A DNA stretch of 10,018 bases from NCBI GenBank assembly GCA_009827215.1, contig WUAJ01000071.1:1-10018 (forward strand), in the 5' to 3' direction. The stretch is from Phycisphaeraceae bacterium. GTDB taxonomy: Bacteria > Planctomycetota > Phycisphaerae > Phycisphaerales > UBA1924. Shown here one piece after another: positions 5,509-10,018 of the stretch (positions are counted from its first letter, which is position 1; the number at the start of each line of letters is the position of its first letter). Both the position numbers and the translations under genes were made by a program. The notes beneath the pieces are model-generated. The model saw only the letters and a program-made list of their open reading frames with translations. It had not been told where the DNA came from and did no database searches.

Positions 5509-5516
5509 AAAGAATC

Positions 5517-6518
5517 ATGCGTGTACGCTGGCGCGGGCTCGAACTGCCCTCCCGGGTGACCCCGGACGACAAGTTTAAAGCCGATACCTTCGGTCGATTT
5601 ACTATCGAACCATTCGAGCGTGGTATGGGTACGACCATCGGTAACTCACTTCGCCGAATCCTGCTCTCTTCGCTTGAAGGCGCTTCGGTCACGGCTGTCA
5701 AGATCAGCGGCGCTGAGCACGAGTTCACCTCGATGGCAGGCGTTCTCGAAGACACCACCGACATCATCCTCAACATCAAGAACCTGATCGTGAAGCTCGA
5801 AGGCGATGAGCCTCGCGTCATGAAGCTCGCGGCACAAGGACCTGGTGAAGTGACCGCGGACCTCATCGAAGCGGACACCAATGTCACCATCGTCAACAAA
5901 GACCTCGTCATCGCGACGCTGACCGAAGCGGTCCCGTTCGAGATGGAGATCCATGTCGACAAGGGACGCGGCTACATCCCGGTCTCCGAGCAGGACCTCA
6001 AGAACGAAGATCAAGAGATCGGAGTCATCCCGGTCGACGCGATCTACTCCCCTGTCCAGCGTGTTCGCTACCAGGTCGAAAACACCCGCGTGGGTCAGAA
6101 GACCAACTACGACAAGCTGATCATGGAAATCTGGACAGACGGCACTGTCACCCCAGAAATGGCGCTCGTCGAATCGGGCAAAATCCTCCGCAAGCACCTC
6201 AACCCATTCGTTCAATACTTCGAGCTGGGTGAAGAGCGTGTTTCGGAGAACGCAGCGGCTGCAGCAGGTGTGGACGAGGAACTCATCCGTAAGCTCAACA
6301 TGCCGACCGAGCAGCTCGATCTCTCGGTGCGTGCGAGCAACTGCCTTGAGTCCGCTCGTTTGGACACCGTTGCACAGCTGGTCGTCATGACCGAGCCGGA
6401 ACTGCTCAAGCTCCGCTCGTTCGGACGCACTTCGCTGCGTGAAGTGAAGCGCAAGCTTCAGGACATCGATCTTGACCTCGGGATGGAACTCCCAGAGGGA
6501 TACACAATCAATCAGTAA
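5517..6518 (+). CDS. rpoA: DNA-directed RNA polymerase subunit alpha
   Basis: The alpha subunit dimerises to seed assembly of RNA polymerase, and its C-terminal domain touches UP-element DNA and activators. From ATG 5517 the product is 333 residues, normal for the family. The N-terminal domain (about 1-235) contains GRFTIEPFERGMGTTIGNSLRRILLSSLEG (26-55), with the conserved GNSLRR that contacts beta. The C-terminal domain (about 250-325) has LSVRASNCLE, where Arg272 and Asn275 match E. coli DNA-contacting R265 and N268. The position equivalent to K271 is Glu. FGRTSLREVKRKL (302-314) is the second helix-hairpin-helix element. MRVRWRGLELPSRV at the start fits planctomycete alpha. A GTG at 5463 would add 18 residues with no family support. 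Confidence 0.97.
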   Translation: MRVRWRGLELPSRVTPDDKFKADTFGRFTIEPFERGMGTTIGNSLRRILLSSLEGASVTAVKISGAEHEFTSMAGVLEDTTDIILNIKNLIVKLEGDEPRVMKLAAQGPGEVTADLIEADTNVTIVNKDLVIATLTEAVPFEMEIHVDKGRGYIPVSEQDLKNEDQEIGVIPVDAIYSPVQRVRYQVENTRVGQKTNYDKLIMEIWTDGTVTPEMALVESGKILRKHLNPFVQYFELGEERVSENAAAAAGVDEELIRKLNMPTEQLDLSVRASNCLESARLDTVAQLVVMTEPELLKLRSFGRTSLREVKRKLQDIDLDLGMELPEGYTINQ

Positions 6519-6548
6519 GCGTGAGCTGCTGATCAGGATACACACCCC

Positions 6549-6569
6549 GCGACGCGGTGAGCGCGTCGC
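6549..6569 (+). promoter_or_regulatory. perfect 8-bp hairpin ahead of rplQ
   Basis: GCGACGCG (6549-6556), loop GTGAG (6557-6561) and CGCGTCGC (6562-6569) form a perfect, very GC-rich eight-pair stem. It ends eight bases before AAGGA (6578-6582), the rplQ ribosome binding site. No T-run follows, so it is not an intrinsic terminator. It may separate the translation of rpoA and rplQ or be an RNA-processing site. Confidence 0.5.
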
Positions 6570-6590
6570 TGAATGAGAAGGAACCGAGTC

Positions 6591-7280
6591 ATGCGTCACC
6601 GCAAAGCCGGATTCAAACTGGGCCGCACTACAGCACATCGCCAAGCGATGCTTCGCAACATGGCGGCAAGTCTCTTTGAGCATGGTCAGATCACCACAAC
6701 TGTGACCAAGGCCAAGGCGCTGCAGCCGTTCGTTGAGAAGATCGTGACCAAAGCAAAGCGTGGTGATCTCCATGCACGCCGTCAGGTTGTCTCAATGCTT
6801 GGTCAAGACCGCCGTGCATTCGCTTGGGCGCATATCCCCAAGGGAGCGACCGACGAGCAGCGTGAGTCGATCGAAGAGCAACGCGAGTTCACCGAGGGAT
6901 TCTTTGATATCCCAGATTCAGACGAGATCGAGCGTAACCGCTACGGCGAGATCCGCAAGGCACCACGCATCGTGAAGCACATCTTTGACAATGTCGCTCC
7001 ACGCTTCGAGGATCGTGCTGGTGGATACACCCGTATCGTCAAGCTCGGCGTCAATCGTCTTGGTGACGCAGCTCCGCTCTGCGTGATCCAGTTCGTTGGC
7101 AACGAGGAAGGTCCGGAGATCGGTGGTCAGCCAAGTGCTCGCCGTCGCACCGCGGATCGTCGTACCGCGTTTGCAGCAAAGCTCCGCAAGGACACCGCGA
7201 AGCCAGAGGCAGCAGTGTCTGAAGCACCTGTCGAGGACGCTCCTGCGGCAGAAGAAGGCGGCTCGGACGACGAGTCCTGA
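6591..7280 (+). CDS. rplQ: 50S ribosomal protein L17 with internal insertion and acidic tail
   Basis: L17 lies at the bottom of the large subunit near the exit tunnel. The family start MRHRKAGFKLGRTTAHRQAMLRNM fixes the ATG at 6591, with AAGGA at 6578-6582. An in-frame ATG at 6573 would add MRRNRV and overlap that site. Conserved blocks are residues 1-72 (ending RRQVVSMLGQDR) and about 127-170 (VKHIFDNVAPRFEDRAGGYTRIVKLGVNRLGDAAPLCVIQFV). In ordinary L17 these are nearly contiguous. Here about 50 charged residues (about 74-126) lie between them. The C-terminus adds roughly 60 residues, basic to about 200, then Ala/Glu/Asp-rich ending DDES. The total is 229 against about 120-130 in E. coli or Bacillus. 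A strong terminator follows. Confidence 0.95.
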   Translation: MRHRKAGFKLGRTTAHRQAMLRNMAASLFEHGQITTTVTKAKALQPFVEKIVTKAKRGDLHARRQVVSMLGQDRRAFAWAHIPKGATDEQRESIEEQREFTEGFFDIPDSDEIERNRYGEIRKAPRIVKHIFDNVAPRFEDRAGGYTRIVKLGVNRLGDAAPLCVIQFVGNEEGPEIGGQPSARRRTADRRTAFAAKLRKDTAKPEAAVSEAPVEDAPAAEEGGSDDES

Positions 7281-7285
7281 TCCGC

Positions 7286-7312
7286 TTGCTTTGAGCAGCA
7301 TCGACATATATT
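7286..7312 (+). promoter_or_regulatory. weak promoter candidate ahead of pheS
   Basis: TTGCTT (7286-7291) and TATATT (7307-7312) resemble -35 and -10 boxes, but the spacer is only 15 bases. The local A+T richness stands out against the neighbouring genes. If used, the transcript would begin within or just before the hairpin at 7323-7347. It is offered because pheS sits right behind a terminator and needs a source of transcription. Confidence 0.2.
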
Positions 7313-7322
7313 GACTATCCTT

Positions 7323-7351
7323 ACACTGTCCGCAGACCGGGCAGTGTTTTT
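7323..7351 (+). terminator. intrinsic terminator of the ribosomal protein cluster
   Basis: ACACTGTCCG (7323-7332), loop CAGAC (7333-7337) and CGGGCAGTGT (7338-7347) form a ten-pair stem with one G-U wobble. It is followed by TTTT (7348-7351), or five T's counting the last stem base. This is a standard Rho-independent terminator, 42 bases after the rplQ stop. It is the natural end of the rpmJ-to-rplQ transcript. Because pheS starts only a few bases further on, read-through or an attenuator-like role for pheS cannot be excluded. Confidence 0.75.
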
Positions 7352-7386
7352 CATTGATGATGACCCGAATCAACGATCAAAGTACC

Positions 7387-8424
7387 ATGCTTGATATCCT
7401 CAACGAGATCGAAACTTCCGCTTTATCCGAACTCCAGTCTGTTGCTGACGCGGCAGGTCTTGAATCATGGCGGATTGCGTACATTGGCACCAAGGGGCGC
7501 ATGCGTAGCGTGATGCCGATGATGAAAGATGTCCCGAAGGAACAGAAGGGGCAGGTTGGCAAGCGTCTAAACGAGGTGAAGACGGCCCTCGAAACCGCGT
7601 TCGAGACCAAGCAAGCTTCTCTTGGTGATGGCGGAACGCAGACCGCTTCGGGACCTCAGATCGATCTGACGGAGCCTGGAATCGTGGAGTCATCAACAGT
7701 TGGGCGACGGCACATCATACCGCGTGTTCGCGATGAACTTGTCGAGATCTTCGCACGCATGGGATTCGATGTAGCCCAGGGACCTGAGCTTGAGGATGAC
7801 GAGCACAACTTTGTGAAGCTCAATATCCCTCCAGCGCATCCCGCTCGTGATCCGATCGACAACTTCTATGTGGACAATCCCAACGAGGTCGAGACCCCTC
7901 GGATGCTGCGAAGCCAGACTTCAACGGTGCAGATTCGCACGATGTCCAAGGTCGTCGCGGATGGGAAGACTCCACCGATCAAGATCGTGTCACCAGGCCG
8001 TGTGTATCGTCCCGACACAGTGGATGCGACCCACTCGTTCATGTTCCACCAGATCGAGGGGCTGTATGTCGACCGTGGCGTGTCCATGGCGGATCTCAAG
8101 ACCACGCTCCTCCAGTTCGCGCATGCGTACTTCGGGGATGATGCAGAGATCCGACTGCGTCCGAGCTTCTTCCCGTTTACTGAACCCAGCGCCGAGTTCG
8201 ATATGATGATCGCGCTTAAGCCGGGTGAGGATCCCAAGTGGATCGAGCTCGGTGGCTGCGGCATGGTTGATCCGAATGTACTGAAAGCGTGTGGGCTCGA
8301 TCCCGAAGAATGGACAGGATTCGCATTTGGTTTCGGCATCGAACGCATCGCGATGGGTAAGTACGGCATTCCCGATATCCGTATGCTCTTCGAGAACGAT
8401 GTCCGCTTCCTGCAACGCGTCTAG
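7387..8424 (+). CDS. pheS: phenylalanyl-tRNA synthetase alpha subunit
   Basis: PheS is the catalytic subunit of the (alpha beta)2 enzyme that charges tRNA-Phe in the cytoplasm. From ATG 7387 the product is 345 residues, the usual length. Residues 1-80 form the N-terminal coiled coil with AYIGTKGRM. Class II synthetase motif 1 is around GFDVAQGPELEDDEHNF (126-142) and motif 2 around SPGRVYRPDTVDATHSFMFHQIEG (202-225). The FFPFTEPSAEFD (261-272) and ELGGCGMVDPNVL (287-299) blocks form the Phe/adenylate pocket. Motif 3 is GFAFGFGIERIAMGKYGI (311-328), with the class-defining Arg320. ATGs at 7357 and 7360 are in frame, but abut the terminator and lack a ribosome binding site. 7387 matches family N-termini best, though its own ribosome binding site is also weak. 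No pheT follows. Confidence 0.96.
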   Translation: MLDILNEIETSALSELQSVADAAGLESWRIAYIGTKGRMRSVMPMMKDVPKEQKGQVGKRLNEVKTALETAFETKQASLGDGGTQTASGPQIDLTEPGIVESSTVGRRHIIPRVRDELVEIFARMGFDVAQGPELEDDEHNFVKLNIPPAHPARDPIDNFYVDNPNEVETPRMLRSQTSTVQIRTMSKVVADGKTPPIKIVSPGRVYRPDTVDATHSFMFHQIEGLYVDRGVSMADLKTTLLQFAHAYFGDDAEIRLRPSFFPFTEPSAEFDMMIALKPGEDPKWIELGGCGMVDPNVLKACGLDPEEWTGFAFGFGIERIAMGKYGIPDIRMLFENDVRFLQRV

Positions 8425-8460
8425 CGTCACACAGTACCACATCTCGTGAAAGGGGCTCAC

Positions 8461-9075
8461 ATGGACGACCAGATCAACGAACTCAACGAACCAGTCGATT
8501 CTTATGATGAGGATCTGTTTGCTGGACCAGCTCCCGCTTGGCCCAAATGGATAGGCGGACTCGCGATCGCGTGGGGTGGGATCATGCTCACCTGCACAGG
8601 GATCGGGATGGTCATGCTCCCAATGCAGGCAAAGTTCATGGGACCGATGATCGAGGGAGCGCCGATGCCTGACGCGTTCATCGTCAAGCCGATGGACTGG
8701 GCAATGATGGGCGTGGGATTGGTATTGACCTTCTTCTTGCTGTTTGGTGGGATCTTCTGTGTCATGAGAAATCCAATCAGCCGAATCCTGATCCTGATCT
8801 GGGCGATCCCATCGATCCCCATGTCACTCTACAGCTTCATGGTCCAGATGGACAAGCAAGCTTCGTTGCAGGAGTGGGCGAAGCAGTATCCAGATACTCA
8901 ATACGCGCAGATGCTGAGTCAATCGGGAGCGATGGGGCAGCAATTGGGTCAGATCATCGGCTTGGTCTTCACCATCCTGTTGGGCGTTGTCGTCCCGGCG
9001 TTCTTCATCATCTGGTTCGGATTCATCAAGACTAAACCAGAACAGATGTCGGGGTCTGAAGAAGTTATCGCGTAA
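8461..9075 (+). CDS. hypothetical four-helix membrane protein, Met-rich
   Basis: I do not recognise a family. The 204-residue product begins with an acidic cytosolic-type segment (MDDQINELNEPVDSYDEDLF). Four hydrophobic helices follow, at about residues 31-53, 81-101, 109-129 and 164-189. There is a polar loop at 130-160 (QASLQEWAKQYPDTQYAQ...) and a short charged tail. Between residues 42 and 84 there are ten methionines in 43 residues, many near the first loop. The ATG at 8461 is preferred because AAAGGGG lies at 8449-8455; a GTG at 8446 would include that site. It follows pheS by 36 bases, so cotranscription is likely, but this gives no clue to function. No signal peptide cleavage site was seen. 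Confidence 0.85.
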   Translation: MDDQINELNEPVDSYDEDLFAGPAPAWPKWIGGLAIAWGGIMLTCTGIGMVMLPMQAKFMGPMIEGAPMPDAFIVKPMDWAMMGVGLVLTFFLLFGGIFCVMRNPISRILILIWAIPSIPMSLYSFMVQMDKQASLQEWAKQYPDTQYAQMLSQSGAMGQQLGQIIGLVFTILLGVVVPAFFIIWFGFIKTKPEQMSGSEEVIA

Positions 9076-9113
9076 CGCTCAATCCATCAAATCGTCGATG
9101 TTCATTTCTACCC

Positions 9114-9138
9114 CATATCGATCACGATCTGATATGAT
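9114..9138 (+). promoter_or_regulatory. dyad symmetry overlapping a possible -10 box ahead of the lipoprotein gene
   Basis: CATATC (9114-9119) and GATATG (9131-9136) are perfect inverted repeats. Inside them GAT (9120-9122) and ATC (9127-9129) extend the symmetry except for one extra base. TATGAT (9133-9138), overlapping the right arm, is a fair -10 box about 18 bases before the start codon. No convincing -35 box is present at the usual distance. The arrangement is compatible with an operator over a promoter, but is unproven. Confidence 0.35.
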
Positions 9139-9155
9139 GCGGCGGAGGTGATCGT

Positions 9156-10018
9156 ATGCAACTGATTCGAGTGTTCATTGGAATATGTCTGCTGGTGATC
9201 TCCGGATGCGTCCTGACGGGGCAGGGCTCGCTTGGTGATTCCAATGACGCGTTTGCGACTGAGCACGGGATCTGGATCACAAGGTGGGATTACCAATCCC
9301 CCGCAGATGTTCGGCAAGCGATCGCTGACGCCGCGTCAATCGGGATCACCGATGTGTACTGGCAAGTCCGTGGACAAGCGGACGCGTACTACCCTTCGGA
9401 TAAAGAGCCCTGGGGATTCGAACTGCTCAAGTACAACCCGAATCCACCAAGCTTTGATCCGCTGCAGATCGCGATCGATGAATGCAAGAGCCGCAAACTC
9501 CGGATCCACGCGTGGGTCAACGTGATGCCACTGTGGAGGGGCAAGGAGCCTCCCAAAGACCGGACCCATATCTATCACACGCATCCCGAGTGGCGTCTAC
9601 GCGACGAGAACGGCACGGTCCAGACGCTCCATGATGGGTACATTGTCGTGAACCCTGTGCTCGATCAGGTGCACGATCACATCGTTGGTGTGATCCGAGA
9701 CATCGTGAAGCGCTACGACATTGATGGGGTGCATCTGGATTATGTCCGTTACCTTGCTGATGAGGTGAAACCAGAACAGTTGATGCCCGGAGATCCAGTG
9801 AGCCGAGCGCTGTACACGAAGCAGACTGGGAAGAGTTCTGATCCGCTGAGCATTGATCGGCCCCATTACAAACGATGGATCGCATCACGAATCTCGACAC
9901 TCGTCGCACGCATCGAGGACGAATCGATCAACAACAAGCGTGGAGTCCGTCTCAGTGCGGCGGTCTGGCGCCGTCCTGATCTTGCGAGTGGCCGATATCT
10001 CCAGGACGCCGCGGATTG
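9156..10018 (+). CDS. GHL10-type (family 10-like) glycosyl hydrolase lipoprotein, N-terminal part
   Basis: The frame is open from ATG 9156 to the window edge (287 residues) and continues beyond it. MQLIRVFIGICLLVISGC is a lipoprotein signal peptide with lipobox ISGC and the lipid-carrying Cys18. From about residue 38 the sequence follows the GHL10/DUF187 (YngK-like) TIM-barrel family. The matching blocks are GIWITRWDYQSPADVRQAI (38-56), GITDVYWQVRGQADAYYPS (63-81), LRIHAWVN (115-122), HPEWRLRDENG (143-153) and YDIDGVHLDYVRY (187-199). Asp195 is a possible catalytic acid. Such proteins are thought to act on cell-surface or environmental polysaccharides; the substrate here is unknown. GGAGG at 9144-9148 sets the start. 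Confidence 0.88.
   Translation, partial: MQLIRVFIGICLLVISGCVLTGQGSLGDSNDAFATEHGIWITRWDYQSPADVRQAIADAASIGITDVYWQVRGQADAYYPSDKEPWGFELLKYNPNPPSFDPLQIAIDECKSRKLRIHAWVNVMPLWRGKEPPKDRTHIYHTHPEWRLRDENGTVQTLHDGYIVVNPVLDQVHDHIVGVIRDIVKRYDIDGVHLDYVRYLADEVKPEQLMPGDPVSRALYTKQTGKSSDPLSIDRPHYKRWIASRISTLVARIEDESINNKRGVRLSAAVWRRPDLASGRYLQDAAD

Noticed and set aside
5463..5516. Upstream GTG start giving rpoA 18 extra residues
   Set aside because: It has no good ribosome binding site, and the added residues have no counterpart in alpha subunits. ATG 5517 has GGAGA and the expected N-terminus.
6573..6590. Upstream ATG start for rplQ (adds MRRNRV)
   Set aside because: The family begins MRHRKAG, and AAGGA at 6578-6582 lies inside this extension and correctly serves ATG 6591.
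5646..6773. 375-codon open frame on the - strand opposite rpoA and rplQ
   Set aside because: It lies entirely antisense to two certain genes. Codon choice in rpoA leaves few reverse stops, and the translation (Cys/His/Asp-rich, no domain) looks like a shadow.
9505..9909. Minus-strand open frames opposite the lipoprotein gene
   Set aside because: The + frame has a signal peptide, ribosome binding site and clear GHL10 blocks; the antisense frames show nothing recognisable.

Overview
The window is the distal part of a bacterial ribosomal-protein supercluster (end of the spc operon plus the alpha operon), followed by pheS and two non-ribosomal genes. All recognisable genes lie on the + strand. 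The host is most likely a planctomycete, plausibly of the Phycisphaerae. This rests on the RpoA N-terminus (MRVRWRGLELPSRV), the L15 N-terminus (MMIHEVT...), Ala/acidic tails on ribosomal proteins and the thinned gene order. That assignment is from memory of family sequences, not from a search.

Layout. Bases 1-37 hold the last codons of rpsH. Then come rplF (L6), rplR (L18), rpsE (S5), rplO (L15), secY, rpmJ (L36), rpsM (S13), rpsK (S11), rpoA and rplQ (L17). A good intrinsic terminator at 7323-7351 closes the ribosomal block. It is followed by pheS without pheT, a four-helix membrane protein of unknown function, and the start of a lipoprotein of the GHL10 (family 10-like glycosyl hydrolase) type that runs off the right edge.

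Compared with the order in E. coli and Bacillus, rpmD (L30) is missing between rpsE and rplO. The adk/map/infA genes often found around secY and rpmJ are absent, and rpsD (S4) is missing between rpsK and rpoA. Several proteins are unusual in length or residues: S5 has an arginine-glycine (RGG) tail, L17 has an internal insertion of about 50 residues plus an acidic tail, L15 has a basic C-terminal extension, and L36 has lost three of the four zinc ligands.

The most intriguing non-coding signal is that almost every gap between genes in the cluster contains a perfect or near-perfect inverted repeat just ahead of the next ribosome binding site. Three gaps (rplF-rplR, rplO-secY, secY-rpmJ) show one arm that can pair with either of two upstream partners, so two mutually exclusive folds are possible. 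A terminator-like hairpin also sits inside the alpha operon between rpsM and rpsK. These could be regulatory RNA elements tuning individual cistrons, but only comparative or transcript data can prove it. I see no mobile elements, CRISPR arrays, tRNA or rRNA genes, and no clearly new multi-gene system.
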